A stretch of 64,000 nucleotides of DNA, from contig DATLRC010000003.1 in assembly GCA_035534895.1 (NCBI GenBank), positions 1 through 64,000 on the forward strand, read 5' to 3'. Source of the stretch: DATLRC01 sp035534895. GTDB lineage: Bacteria > Patescibacteriota > Saccharimonadia > Saccharimonadales > UBA4665. Within the stretch, counting starts at the first letter, position 1. The number at the start of each line of letters is the position of its first letter. The notes below the pieces were generated by a model, which saw only the letters and a program-made list of their open reading frames with translations, was not told the origin of the DNA and ran no database searches. Both the position numbers and the translations under genes were made by a program. Below, piece after piece: positions 31,861 to 41,132 of the stretch.

Positions 31861-32100
31861 TTAAGCTCGCCATTCCTTTTCTGGAATGCCTGAAGTGTTA
31901 ACAATTGCTTTCATTGTGCCTATGGGGATTGATTTTTTTGCATGATACTGAACATGCACTAAATAATACTTTTTCCCTGCTGATCGCTGGAAATAATGAT
32001 GCGAAGTCCCTTTATCGTGACCAATTTCGCATTCTTTAAAACCACTTGACTTTAAGAAAGATACTACGTCTTTGAACCCCCAGTTACGTAGTCCTCTCAT
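31861..32100 (-). CDS. HicA-like mRNA interferase toxin
   Basis: A 79-aa HicA/YcfA-type protein with a double-stranded-RNA-binding fold; the family cleaves mRNA. The pattern DVVSFLKSSGFKECEIGHDK, then GTSHHYF with the catalytic His, VHVQYHAKKSIPIGTMKAIV, is characteristic, though HH replaces the plain GSHH and the P-x-H part is VQYH. The gene follows the HicB-like gene 4 bases downstream, giving the order antitoxin then toxin. Confidence 0.75.
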   Translation of the reverse strand: MRGLRNWGFKDVVSFLKSSGFKECEIGHDKGTSHHYFQRSAGKKYYLVHVQYHAKKSIPIGTMKAIVNTSGIPEKEWRA

Positions 32101-32104
32101 GTGC

Positions 32105-32449
32105 TTATACGCATGCCAGAGTTAGATGGGCGCGTCCTGTTTGCATTGCTTCTTCATACTCATCAGACAACTTTTTACCCGATTTCCTGGAAGCTATCCG
32201 ATTTTCTAATTCCTTAAAGAGTTCCTTGTATTCTTCTTCAAGCATATCCGATTTGTCTAATAGATTATCGGGTAAGTTATTATGTTTAACGGCGGCAACA
32301 TAACCCTGGGAGGCTTTTATTAAATCGTTTATAAGTTTATTCTCGTTTTTGTTCTCAAGAACGATGGCAAATTCATAGCAAATACCTATGTATTTAGTAG
32401 AAGTCTCAAGAATTAAAATTCTGATTTGACCCTTGGTCTTAGTATTCAT
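32105..32449 (-). CDS. HicB-like antitoxin
   Basis: A 114-aa protein with a HicB-type partial RNase H-like domain at residues 8-55 (ILILETSTKYIGICYEFAIV, then ENKLINDLIKASQGYVAAV), followed by a charged helical tail (KELFKELENRIASRKSGKKL). It should bind and block the HicA-like toxin and repress the operon. No clear DNA-binding HTH or RHH is seen at the C-terminus. TATAAT lies 7 bases before ATG. Confidence 0.65.
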   Translation of the reverse strand: MNTKTKGQIRILILETSTKYIGICYEFAIVLENKNENKLINDLIKASQGYVAAVKHNNLPDNLLDKSDMLEEEYKELFKELENRIASRKSGKKLSDEYEEAMQTGRAHLTLACV

Positions 32450-32456
32450 AAGCTTT

Positions 32457-32484
32457 ATTATACCACCTTTTGCTTATTATTCAA
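32457..32484 (-). promoter_or_regulatory. Leaderless promoter of hicBA
   Basis: On the minus strand TTGAAT (32484-32479), a 16-base spacer and TATAAT (32462-32457) are followed after 7 bases by the ATG at 32449. It is the cleanest example of the -10 to ATG spacing that recurs in this window. No separate operator repeat is seen. Confidence 0.55.
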
Positions 32485-32673
32485 TAATAACGACATGTTG
32501 GTTTTCTCTTATAAGTATATAACACACGCATTAAAGCCGTCTAAAATATTATGTTGGGCAGAAGCCTCATTTTTTATAAAAAGCAGAAGAGCTCTAAAAA
32601 ACGACTACTAATTTGCAATCTTGTTCATCTTTAGCTTTACTGATAGTCAGTCTATTAAGTTCATCAACCAAAA

Positions 32674-33399
32674 ATGCTACCAATAATTTTATCAGGCTTC
32701 ACATTTGTATCGACCTTACTGGGCGGTATCTTTGCTCTCAAAAATCAAGACCGCCTACACCGAGTTTTAGGTTACACTGCCGGTGTTTTAATAGGTGTAG
32801 TAGCCTTTGATCTTTTGCCCGAAATATTTAAAACACAAGCCGCCCACAAACTGTCTGTCAGCGGGCCAATGATTGCCCTAGTAGCCGGATTCCTACTATT
32901 TCACATTATCGAAAAGAGTCTATTAATACACCATAGTCAGGAGCGGGAATATACGTTGCACCATCATCCGCAGGTCGGTATGGCTTCAGCCCTAGCCCTG
33001 ATTGGCCATAGTTTTCTGGATGGTGTCGGAATCGGTCTTGGTTTTCAAGCCGGAGCGGCAGTCGGCATAGCCGTAGCTATAGCCGTTATTGCCCATGACT
33101 TTAGTGACGGGCTAAATACTGTTAATTTAATGCTAATCAATCAGAACAAGTCACGGCGGACACTCGGACTACTCTTTATTGACGCCATTGCACCATTGTT
33201 TGGCGTCTTATCTACACTACTAATACACCTCTCGACCAGTGGTCTTGTGCTCTACCTTGGCTTTTTTACCGGCTTTTTGCTCTACATAGGTGCCAGCGAG
33301 ATTTTACCAGAGGCTCACAGCGAGCACTCTTCATACCGGACGATTCTACTGACTGTTCTTGGCGCACTGTTTATGTTTATTGTTACTCGCTTCATCTAG
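32674..33399 (+). CDS. ZIP family metal transporter
   Basis: A ZIP (SLC39-like) importer for zinc or related divalent metal, with about eight membrane helices over 241 aa. Helix IV motif HSFLDGVGIGLGF and helix V motif IAHDFSDGLNTV hold the metal-coordinating His, Asp and Glu-type residues. A His-rich loop (HHSQEREYTLHHHPQ, residues 90-105) between helices III and IV is typical. Upstream 220 bases are AT-rich with no supported gene. It ends 21 bases before rmuC. Confidence 0.88.
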   Translation: MLPIILSGFTFVSTLLGGIFALKNQDRLHRVLGYTAGVLIGVVAFDLLPEIFKTQAAHKLSVSGPMIALVAGFLLFHIIEKSLLIHHSQEREYTLHHHPQVGMASALALIGHSFLDGVGIGLGFQAGAAVGIAVAIAVIAHDFSDGLNTVNLMLINQNKSRRTLGLLFIDAIAPLFGVLSTLLIHLSTSGLVLYLGFFTGFLLYIGASEILPEAHSEHSSYRTILLTVLGALFMFIVTRFI

Positions 33400-33420
33400 A
33401 ATAACTGCTAATATATAGCT

Positions 33421-34479
33421 ATGATCATTGCCCTAGTTATTTTGGGAACCGTGGTAGTTGTTTTGCTTGGACTGCTCCTAAAACGGAACGGTTCAGACAG
33501 CGGTAGCGCCTTACTGCTCAAGCAGGATCTGAATCAACTTAGTCAGGACATCTCCCTTCTTAAAGACGGACTTCAAACTCAGCTCAGCGAACGACTCGAT
33601 AAGAATAGCCAACAGATGACCAATCAGTTTCAAGAAAGTGCCAAAATCATTCGTGACGTTACTCAAAAACTAACCACTCTTGAGAAAACAAACCAACAAG
33701 TCGGTGATATTGCCAGTGAGCTTAAACTACTTCAAAACGTACTTACTAATCCCAAGCAAAGAGGTGTTTTGGGTGAATACTATCTAAACCAAGTGCTCGA
33801 AAATGTTCTGCCTCCAGACCGTTTTGTGCTCCAGTACGGCTTCAGTGACGGTCAAATAGTTGATGCCATCATTAAACTAGACGATAAAATACTGCCCATA
33901 GACAGTAAATTCTCGCTCGAGAACTATAACCGAATGCTCGAGGAGCCGGATAAATTACGTCGCCAAGCCTTGGCCAAAAACTTCAAAGCTGATCTTAAAA
34001 ACCGGATCGACGAAACAGCAAAATATATACGTCCGGCTGAAGGCACCATGGACTACGCTTTCATGTTTATTCCCAGTGAAGCAATTTACTATGATCTGTT
34101 GACCAACAAGGTCGGCACCTCAGGCAGCACGGCACGCGATCTTCTGGAATACTCTTTCCGCGACAAACATGTCATAATCGTCAGCCCGACAACCTTCATG
34201 GCCTATCTGCAAACGGTCATGCAAGGACTGAGAGCTTTACAGATTGAAAAGCAAGCTCAAGAAATCCAGCTGAGGATCGGTCAACTAGGTCGTCACCTGT
34301 CAGGCTACAAAATGTTTATGCTGAAACTGGGCAATAGTTTGGGCTCTAGCGTTGGACACTTTAACGCCGCCAGCAAAGAGTTTAAAAAAGTGGATACCGA
34401 TATCTATAAAATCTCAGGTACGGCTGTTGGCGCAGAACCGGTGTTACTCGATCGCCCAACTCAACTCGAAGATCAATGA
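33421..34479 (+). CDS. rmuC: DNA recombination protein RmuC
   Basis: RmuC is a nuclease-like protein thought to limit inversions at inverted repeats. An N-terminal membrane helix (residues 2-20) is followed by a coiled coil (25-100) and the RmuC domain: NPKQRGVLGEYYLNQVLENV, PIDSKFSLENYNRML with the PD-(D/E)XK-like D-x-K, and AFMFIPSEAIYYDLL. Length is slightly short (352 aa) as in other small genomes. A TAATAT lies 6 bases before ATG. It overlaps the convergent GH63-like gene by 7 bases. Confidence 0.9.
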   Translation: MIIALVILGTVVVVLLGLLLKRNGSDSGSALLLKQDLNQLSQDISLLKDGLQTQLSERLDKNSQQMTNQFQESAKIIRDVTQKLTTLEKTNQQVGDIASELKLLQNVLTNPKQRGVLGEYYLNQVLENVLPPDRFVLQYGFSDGQIVDAIIKLDDKILPIDSKFSLENYNRMLEEPDKLRRQALAKNFKADLKNRIDETAKYIRPAEGTMDYAFMFIPSEAIYYDLLTNKVGTSGSTARDLLEYSFRDKHVIIVSPTTFMAYLQTVMQGLRALQIEKQAQEIQLRIGQLGRHLSGYKMFMLKLGNSLGSSVGHFNAASKEFKKVDTDIYKISGTAVGAEPVLLDRPTQLEDQ

Positions 34480-35792
34480 TCGCTCAGCAAATCAATGGCT
34501 AGAGCGGCAGTCCAGCTGAAATTTGCCGTTCCGGCTCCTTCACCGCTCAGTGGATCGAAGTATTCATAAAAGCCTGATTTCCCGATCATCTCTAGTGTGC
34601 ATTCACGCAGGGCTGCAGCATGATGATCAAAGCCATAACGCTCAAGCCCATCAATAATTAACCAGTTGATATTAACCCAACTAGGGCCCTGCCAGTAAAG
34701 CTTGGGCTTAAACCAGAACGAGTTAAGTGGCACACTCGGTACTGGATAGCTAGGGCCGAAGGAGTGTGAGTTTTCCAGCTGACGGACCAATTCCTCGGCT
34801 CGCTGCTGGGTAATGTTTCCGGCGTAAAGCGGCAGTAGGGTGGCTACAGATGATACTTTCAGCAATTTGTGAGTTATAAAGTCGCGCGAGTAATATTGTG
34901 CCGAGAAAGGATCCCACAGCTCCTCAAATACTTTTTCACTTAAGCTCATTCTCTTGTCTAGTTCATCCGGTAGGTCTTCACGTAAGGCCTTGGCAATATG
35001 TCTTAGCTGAACATTGGCTCGGATGAATATACTGTTAAATGCCAGATCTTCAATGGCAAACAGCGAATGATCCAATATCCGATTGATATCATAGGCTTTA
35101 CGTCTCAAGCGGCGTTGAACACTGAGCATAGCCAAGGCTTCAACAGTCGAAAAACGTTCATTGATTGACACCGAACGGTCACGGCGGAAGAGGCCAATCA
35201 CTCGGTCTAGGTGAGATCGCTTGATCAGCCTTAACCAAGACGGCAGTTGATGCTCGTGTAACTCAGCCATCCAAGGCGGGGTATTATCCATGCCAACTTC
35301 CCAGGGATGGATCTGAAGCACAAGACCCTCAGCATGGGGGTCACGTTCGTTATACAGCCACTGGTGATAAGCCAATAACGGTTCCCAAATTGATCGATAC
35401 CACAAACGACGCTCTGGCCATTCCAGCTTTTGACCGACCCGGACAACCGCTTCGGCTAGCAGGGGAGGCTGAGTGATGCCAGTAGTTGTAACGTCCCTCG
35501 GCGCAAAAGGATTCAACCAGCTGCGCCAGATATTGCGATCAATCTGGTAAGCCGGATCGTCATTAAAGACAATGTTCGGCAACATGCCATTACTCCACTG
35601 CCCCCTAAGCAGACTTAAAAGTTCCATCTTGGCCCGCTCAACGTCCAGGTGGCGCAAACCGATGGCTATAAAGCAGCTGTCCCAAAGCCATTGGTGAGGA
35701 TACAAATCGGCTGCTGGCATAGTGTAACTGCCGCAATCATTAAGAGCTAATACATTTTTGGCATCGTCGTATAAAGAAGACTTTTCAGGCAT
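34473..35792 (-). CDS. GH63-like glycoside hydrolase ((alpha/alpha)6 barrel)
   Basis: A cytoplasmic glycosidase resembling the GH63 group with mannosylglycerate hydrolases and trehalase-like enzymes. Conserved pieces are YPHQWLWDSCFIAIGLRHLD with the catalytic-region Asp, GITQPPLLAEAVVRV, LQIHPWEVGMDNTP, and the C-terminal YWQGPSWVNINWLIIDGL and GFYEYFDPLSGEGAGTANFS, where a catalytic Glu would lie. Substrate is unknown; possible disaccharide or compatible-solute degradation. TATACT lies 8 bases before the ATG (minus strand). Confidence 0.82.
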   Translation of the reverse strand: MPEKSSLYDDAKNVLALNDCGSYTMPAADLYPHQWLWDSCFIAIGLRHLDVERAKMELLSLLRGQWSNGMLPNIVFNDDPAYQIDRNIWRSWLNPFAPRDVTTTGITQPPLLAEAVVRVGQKLEWPERRLWYRSIWEPLLAYHQWLYNERDPHAEGLVLQIHPWEVGMDNTPPWMAELHEHQLPSWLRLIKRSHLDRVIGLFRRDRSVSINERFSTVEALAMLSVQRRLRRKAYDINRILDHSLFAIEDLAFNSIFIRANVQLRHIAKALREDLPDELDKRMSLSEKVFEELWDPFSAQYYSRDFITHKLLKVSSVATLLPLYAGNITQQRAEELVRQLENSHSFGPSYPVPSVPLNSFWFKPKLYWQGPSWVNINWLIIDGLERYGFDHHAAALRECTLEMIGKSGFYEYFDPLSGEGAGTANFSWTAALAIDLLSDH

Positions 35793-36013
35793 ATGCTAAA
35801 AGTATAGAGCACTTTTAGTTCTGATATATTAAAGACAAGCTTTTAAAAGACCAAATTTCTCAACATTATCCACAGTTTTCTGAACTAGGCTTATCGTTTT
35901 TTCATAAAGAGATGCTTAAGGCGAATAATGGTTTTCCGACTAGGACGGAAATTGTGCAAATACAGCTCTGGCCTATAGATATAGGTGCTAATCGATGTAT
36001 ACTAGTGAATACT

Positions 36014-36229
36014 ATGAGCGAAGATGAATTCACGCGACTGTTCAAACATATGACAAAGCGTTTTGATAAGATTGATAAAGCTTTGGAAGAAAAATCAAGC
36101 AATGCAGACATGCAAATGGTCCTTGGCTTGTTAGATGAACTGGCCAAGAGGCAAGAAATTTCTGATGACGAAAGACTGGTTATGGGACATCAACTCGAAC
36201 GCCTAGACCGTTTTGACTTAACGAACTAG
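36014..36229 (+). CDS. Small coiled-coil protein (71 aa)
   Basis: A 71-aa protein (MSEDEFTRLFKHMTKRFDKI and onward), almost entirely a heptad-like helix with LDELAKR and MGHQLERLDRF near the end. Short proteins of this layout are common in Saccharibacteria-type genomes and have no known role. The frame is open to 35912, but ATG 36014 is preferred: TATACT (35998-36003) lies 10 bases ahead. Compare the similar-sized coiled-coil gene at 53988. Confidence 0.6.
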   Translation: MSEDEFTRLFKHMTKRFDKIDKALEEKSSNADMQMVLGLLDELAKRQEISDDERLVMGHQLERLDRFDLTN

Positions 36230-36379
36230 CCACAAAGATTGGTTACCATCTATCGGTTTAGACTACCAATACTGCGACCTCAAACTGACCTATAAGTCAG
36301 TATTAACAAAAAACGAATCGCTTCCGGAGCTAGCACCAGACAATCAGGTATAAATTAGGCTAAAATATATTTGATCATC

Positions 36380-36784
36380 ATGTTAAACCCAGAAAATAGT
36401 CAACTATATAATTTGTCGTCTCCAGAGAGCGAGATATTCGAGAAGCAAGCTGCCATTTTGAACGAGCAGCGATTAGCCCAAAAACTGATCTGGCTCAATC
36501 AGCTGGCAGCAGCCGTCTTGCGTAGTCCAATGCCGGATCGCAATATGCTGCAGGCCAGAACAAAGCTTAAGGGCAGCCAAGTTAGCCCTCTAATTGGTTA
36601 TCTTCAAGACTATAAGTTAATTGAATACCTCTCGCCACGCATCAAGAATGATCCTTGTCCCGGTCATTACGCTGCCCAACCCCCGCTATGCTGGGCGGCA
36701 ACAAAACCTGAAACCTACCCCCATCTTGCTTGGGCTCTTAGCACGCTGCCTGATCTGGAGGCGCCGGTCAGCGGTAATTTATAA
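36380..36784 (+). CDS. Hypothetical protein (134 aa)
   Basis: A soluble protein beginning MLNPENSQLYNLSSPESEIF, with a helical middle (AAVLRSPMPDRNMLQARTKL) that could be a winged-helix-like DNA-binding domain; its C-terminal part is Pro-rich. Family unknown. TATATT (36366-36371) lies 8 bases before ATG 36380; the frame opens at a TTG at 36371. It overlaps the convergent yajQ by 17 bases. Confidence 0.55.
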   Translation: MLNPENSQLYNLSSPESEIFEKQAAILNEQRLAQKLIWLNQLAAAVLRSPMPDRNMLQARTKLKGSQVSPLIGYLQDYKLIEYLSPRIKNDPCPGHYAAQPPLCWAATKPETYPHLAWALSTLPDLEAPVSGNL

Positions 36785-37265
36785 AGGACAACGGAAAATC
36801 GAAATCTTGTTTACCTAAGAGTCGCATTATGGCCTGAAGGTCATCCTTACTGGGGCTAGTAACTCTCAGCCTATCGGCCTGAACTTGGGCCTTAACCTTT
36901 GGAAAATGTTGGCGTAGTAAAGCACTAATAGATTTAGCTTTAGCCTGGTCAAGTCCTTCCCTAAAAGGTACGTCCTTAGAGGCTCTTAGATTGTTCTCCA
37001 TAATCGGCTGCGATACATCAAGCACTTTCTGGCTTTGATCGCGGGCGGCTAGTTTTTTGCGGACAATATCTAATATGGCTTCAATTTGCCACTCACTGTT
37101 ACCAATAATTTTAAAGCCTCGTTTATCACTGTCCAGCCACTGACATTCGGCTGGCGTGTTTTTAAAATCATAACGGTTATCAATTTCCCGTCCTAGTTGG
37201 TCAAAAACGTTATTCATCTCGGCTTTGTCATACTGGCTGACGATATCAAATGAAAAATTAGTCAT
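36768..37265 (-). CDS. yajQ: YajQ family nucleotide-binding protein
   Basis: A 165-aa YajQ protein with two RNP-like domains. The family binds nucleic acid or cyclic di-GMP in some species. Signatures are FSFDIVSQYDKAEMNNVFDQ at the start, REIDNRYDFKN, and the C-terminal VKAQVQADRLRVTSPSKDDL, LLGKQDFDFPLSFINYR. Complete length. It stands alone on the minus strand, converging with the 36380 gene and diverging from pheS. Confidence 0.93.
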   Translation of the reverse strand: MTNFSFDIVSQYDKAEMNNVFDQLGREIDNRYDFKNTPAECQWLDSDKRGFKIIGNSEWQIEAILDIVRKKLAARDQSQKVLDVSQPIMENNLRASKDVPFREGLDQAKAKSISALLRQHFPKVKAQVQADRLRVTSPSKDDLQAIMRLLGKQDFDFPLSFINYR

Positions 37266-37362
37266 AATTAATAGTTTACTCCAGTAAATATTGTTACCAA
37301 ACTTACACTGGTCCTAAATCACTTCCGACATAAATCGGCTGCTGGTATACTTGAAATCAGTT

Positions 37363-38403
37363 ATGACCCACCAAAATCCGCACATTAAACAAGTCGCCGA
37401 AACTTTAAGAAAACGCTTGCCGGAGCTAGGCAACAAAGCTGATATTTTAAAAGCCGTCGAACTTAAAGCTCTCTATGAGGAGCTTAAAACCTTGCCCATA
37501 GAGGAGAGAGCTGCTTTCGGGCAAGAAGTTAACGAGCTCCAAAGCGAGCTACGACAATTGGTCTTAGAAGGCCAAAAGGGCACCAAAACAATTATCCCGA
37601 TTGATGTCACTGCGCCATTCGACTCTAACAGTCTTCCAAATAAACGGCCCCGTCTTTTGAATACCGAAAACGGCAGCCGACACCCCCTGATGAGTGAACT
37701 AGATAAAATTCTAGATATTTTTTACCGAACTGGCTTCTCTGCCGTCGAAAGTCGTTTAATTGATGATGATTACCATATGTTCTCTAGCCTAAACTTTCCC
37801 GAAGATCACCCAGCTCGTGACGATTATGACACCTTTATGACCACAGAGGGTCTGATAGCACCGGCTCATACTTCAACCATGCAGAATCGGGTCCTAAAGC
37901 TCTATAAGCCTGAGCTGGAAGCCGGACGAGCTATTAGCGTCGTCATTCCAGGCCGTGTCTTTCGTAACGAAGACCTTGATGCTCGCCACGAACACACTTT
38001 CTACCAACTGGAAGGTGTCTATGTAGACCGCGGTGTGCATGTCGGCCAGCTTATTGCCACCCTAAAAGCCTTTCTGGAAGAGTATTATCACAAGCAGCTG
38101 TCTGTCAAAACGCAACCCTTTTACTTCCCGTTCACTGAACCAAGTTTTGAGTTTGCTCTTAGCTGCCCCTTTTGTGACCAAAGGGGCTGCCCAATATGTA
38201 GCCACAGCGGCTGGATTGAACTTCTGGGCTGCGGCATGATTCATCCTAATGTTTTGCATCAAGCAGGAATCGATCCGGAGCGCTACAGCGGCTTTGCCTG
38301 GGGCAGTGGCATCGATCGTTTGGTGATGATGAAGTACGGTATCGAAGACGTCCGCCATTTTGAATCGGCTAAACTAGATTTTCTGAGGCAGTTCAATGAC
38401 TAA
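37363..38403 (+). CDS. pheS: Phenylalanine-tRNA ligase alpha subunit
   Basis: The catalytic subunit of class II PheRS, charging tRNA-Phe. It has a short N-terminal coiled coil, then HPLMSELDKILDIFYRTGFS, motif 2 region VFRNEDLDARHEHTFYQLEG, and motif 3 GFAWGSGIDRLVMMKYGI. A four-Cys cluster CPFCDQRGCPICSHSGW (near residues 263-279) likely binds zinc and is present only in part of the family. ATG 37363 is used rather than the TTG at 37351; TATACT lies at 37346-37351. The next gene starts 8 bases before its stop. Confidence 0.96.
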   Translation: MTHQNPHIKQVAETLRKRLPELGNKADILKAVELKALYEELKTLPIEERAAFGQEVNELQSELRQLVLEGQKGTKTIIPIDVTAPFDSNSLPNKRPRLLNTENGSRHPLMSELDKILDIFYRTGFSAVESRLIDDDYHMFSSLNFPEDHPARDDYDTFMTTEGLIAPAHTSTMQNRVLKLYKPELEAGRAISVVIPGRVFRNEDLDARHEHTFYQLEGVYVDRGVHVGQLIATLKAFLEEYYHKQLSVKTQPFYFPFTEPSFEFALSCPFCDQRGCPICSHSGWIELLGCGMIHPNVLHQAGIDPERYSGFAWGSGIDRLVMMKYGIEDVRHFESAKLDFLRQFND

Positions 38404-38569
38404 TCTCAGCTTAAGCTACAGTTGCCCGGTTTGCGGACTCCATTACCAATCAATTGACCTGGCAGGCGCCTGCAAGACGTTTTGTAGTCGCTTCCAGAGC
38501 TGCAATCTGGATATTGCCACCAACTCCATTGAATATCAAAAAAGTCATCCAAAGAGGAAGAAGCAATGA
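38396..38569 (+). CDS. Cys-rich small protein between pheS and pheT (57 aa)
   Basis: A 57-aa frame beginning MTNLSLSYSCPVCGLHYQSI with five Cys: CPVC, then CKTFC and SC (residues about 10, 13, 28, 32, 38), suggesting one zinc-ribbon-like site, and a basic end (SHPKRKKQ). It starts 8 bases before the pheS stop, and its own stop shares ATGA with the pheT start, so pheS, this gene and pheT are translationally coupled. I recognise no family. It may assist PheRS or be a small RNA-binding protein. Its position in perfect coupling argues it is real. Confidence 0.65.
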   Translation: MTNLSLSYSCPVCGLHYQSIDLAGACKTFCSRFQSCNLDIATNSIEYQKSHPKRKKQ

Positions 38570-41124
38570 AAATAAGCCTCCAGATGATTAAGCAGCTTGG
38601 CTATCATAAGTTGCTTGAGTTACCGCTTAAGGAATTGATTGACAAAATTGACTCTCAGCTTGGAGCAATTGAGTCGGCTCCAGTTGATCTCGGTAGCCTC
38701 TACCAAGGTATTTTGGTAGTTAAGGTGGTCTCTTGTCACAAACACCCCGAGGCCGACAAATTAACCATCTGCTTGATCGACGATGGTCGAGTTACGAAAG
38801 ACGTCAAACGAGACTCTGAGGGCCTTGTTCAGGTAGTTTGCGGTGCACCGAACGTCCGGGCAGGCTTAAGTGCCATCTGGTTGCCCCCTGGAACTGTTGT
38901 TCCAAGCAGCTTCGGCGCTAGTCCATTTAGACTCGAAGTCCGTGAAATACGAGGCCAAATAAGTAACGGCATGTTAGGTAGTCCACATGAGCTTGGTGTT
39001 AGCGATGACCAAAGCGGCATTCTTGAGCTCAGTGAGCCTGAATTTAGGCCACAGGCAGTTCTTCCGGGGACAGAATTTAAGCAGCTACTAGGCTTAGACG
39101 ATGTGATACTGGAAATCGAAAACAAAATGTTTACCCATCGTCCGGACTGTTTTGGCCTACTTGGTCTAGCTAGGGAGATTGCCGGTATTCAGAACCAACC
39201 ATTTAAATCGCCTGCCTGGTACCAAATGGTGCCCGATATGCCAACAGGCGACGGATTAAAACTAGCTTTAAACAATGAATTGCCGGAGCTAGCACCACGT
39301 TTTGTGGCCCTGGCAATCAAGGACCTAAGCATTAAACCGAGCCCTATTTGGCTCCAAAGCCAGCTCTATCGACTGGGTATAAGGCCAATAAACAACGTTG
39401 TCGACAGCACTAATTATTTGATGCTCCTGAGCGGCCAGCCGTTGCATGCTTATGACTATGACAAGGTCAAGGCCTTAGACCCTGGTGCAGACCAGGCCAC
39501 ACTGGTGGTTCGAAATCCTAAGCCCAACGAAAAATTAAGCCTCCTAAACGGTAAAACTATCACTCCCGATCCCAAGACACTTTTAATTGCTTCTGGCCAG
39601 GCGGCTATTGGTCTGGCAGGAGTTATGGGCGGTAGCCAAACCGAAGTCGACAATAATACCAAAAACATTATTTTGGAATGTGCCACCTTTGATATGTATT
39701 CAATTCGTCGAACAGCAATGGCTCAAGGATTGTTTAGCGATGCCGTTACTCGTTTCACTAAAGGTCAAAGCCCGCTTCAAAACCTGGCAGTCATCCTAAA
39801 AGCTCTCGAACAGATTACCGAACTGGCCGGTGGTTCACTTGCCTCACCAGTAATAGACCTAAATCATCTATCGGGTGAGGTGACTAATCGGGGCAGTCTT
39901 TATCCTCCAGTAACTGTCAGTACTGACTTTATTAACGCTCGACTGGGCTCAGCCCTAGACTCCAAAGAAATCCAATCATTGCTTCAAAATGTAGAGTTTG
40001 AGGTCACCCTTGATCAGCAACTAAGCGTCCAAGCCCCATTTTGGCGAACCGATATTGAACTGCGTGAAGATGTCGTTGAGGAGGTCGGTCGTCTTTACGG
40101 CTATCACAAACTCGCCCTTCAGTTGCCAAAGCGAGACCTGATGCCGGTAACCGAAAATCCGTCATTGGCTCTTAAAACCCGAATTCGTAACCAACTAAGT
40201 CGAGCTGGTGCCAATGAGCTGCTAAGCTATAGCTTTATTGACGGCGGATTGCTCGATAAGAGTGGCCAAAATAAAGATCTTGCTTTTCAACTGGCTAACG
40301 CCTTAAGCCCAGAGCTTCAGTACTATCGTTTGTCGCTAACACCGAGTTTAGCTCAAAAAGTTCACCCTAACATTAAAGCAGGCTATGACCAATTTGCTCT
40401 TTTTGAGCTTGGCAAGACGCATGCCAAAAGCGAACTTGATGAAGCAGGATTGCCGATTGAATCCGAACGTTTGGGACTAATATTTGCAGCAGAACCGAAA
40501 CTGGCGGCCGCCCAATACAGTGGTGCTGCTTACTATCAGGCCCTCCATTATGCCCAGAATTTATTAAGCGAGCTTGGCGGTTGGTCGCATATAAAACTTA
40601 TCCCAGCGACTGAAGTTGAAACTGAATCAAGCTTGTTTGATCAAATGCTCAAGCCCTTTGACCCTAAACGATCGTCTGTCCTCTACCAGGGAAGCCAACT
40701 AATTGGCATTGTCGGCGAGTATAACTCGACTCTGGCCGGAGCCCTTAAATTACCTGACTTTTGTGCCGGCTTCGAGCTGTTGTTAAGCGGACTCAGTTTT
40801 GACACTCAAAGGCCGTACCTACAGCTATCCCGCTTCCCAAGCACTTTCCAGGATATTTGCCTCAAAGTCCCTGCCGGCCTAGCCTACGCCGAGCTATTTG
40901 ACTTTCTGTCTGCTGAACTCGCCAAAATTCAACCCCCCAAAAGCCACGCCCAACTTACCCCCCTTGATATCTATTCTCGCCCAGATGATCTGCAGCACAA
41001 ACAAATGACCTGGCGTCTTGAAATTGTTAGCTATCAAAAAACGATGACCGACCAAGAAGTGAATAGCTTACTGGATTCTCTGGCCGAGAGCGCAAATCAA
41101 AAATTTGCAGCCGAGAGAGTCTAG
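38566..41124 (+). CDS. pheT: Phenylalanine-tRNA ligase beta subunit
   Basis: The large PheRS subunit. Domains in order: EMAP/OB tRNA-binding domain (ILVVKVVSCHKHPEADKLTI, residues 48-160), B3/B4 editing domain (about 210-390, NVVDSTNYLMLLSGQPLHAY), B5 (430-500), a catalytic-like core (AYDQF/LFELGKTHAKSE) and the C-terminal ferredoxin-fold anticodon-binding domain (LSRFPSTFQDICLKVPAGLA). 852 aa, normal. Start shares ATGA with the Cys-rich gene upstream. Confidence 0.96.
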   Translation: MKISLQMIKQLGYHKLLELPLKELIDKIDSQLGAIESAPVDLGSLYQGILVVKVVSCHKHPEADKLTICLIDDGRVTKDVKRDSEGLVQVVCGAPNVRAGLSAIWLPPGTVVPSSFGASPFRLEVREIRGQISNGMLGSPHELGVSDDQSGILELSEPEFRPQAVLPGTEFKQLLGLDDVILEIENKMFTHRPDCFGLLGLAREIAGIQNQPFKSPAWYQMVPDMPTGDGLKLALNNELPELAPRFVALAIKDLSIKPSPIWLQSQLYRLGIRPINNVVDSTNYLMLLSGQPLHAYDYDKVKALDPGADQATLVVRNPKPNEKLSLLNGKTITPDPKTLLIASGQAAIGLAGVMGGSQTEVDNNTKNIILECATFDMYSIRRTAMAQGLFSDAVTRFTKGQSPLQNLAVILKALEQITELAGGSLASPVIDLNHLSGEVTNRGSLYPPVTVSTDFINARLGSALDSKEIQSLLQNVEFEVTLDQQLSVQAPFWRTDIELREDVVEEVGRLYGYHKLALQLPKRDLMPVTENPSLALKTRIRNQLSRAGANELLSYSFIDGGLLDKSGQNKDLAFQLANALSPELQYYRLSLTPSLAQKVHPNIKAGYDQFALFELGKTHAKSELDEAGLPIESERLGLIFAAEPKLAAAQYSGAAYYQALHYAQNLLSELGGWSHIKLIPATEVETESSLFDQMLKPFDPKRSSVLYQGSQLIGIVGEYNSTLAGALKLPDFCAGFELLLSGLSFDTQRPYLQLSRFPSTFQDICLKVPAGLAYAELFDFLSAELAKIQPPKSHAQLTPLDIYSRPDDLQHKQMTWRLEIVSYQKTMTDQEVNSLLDSLAESANQKFAAERV

Positions 41125-41132
41125 TCCAGACC

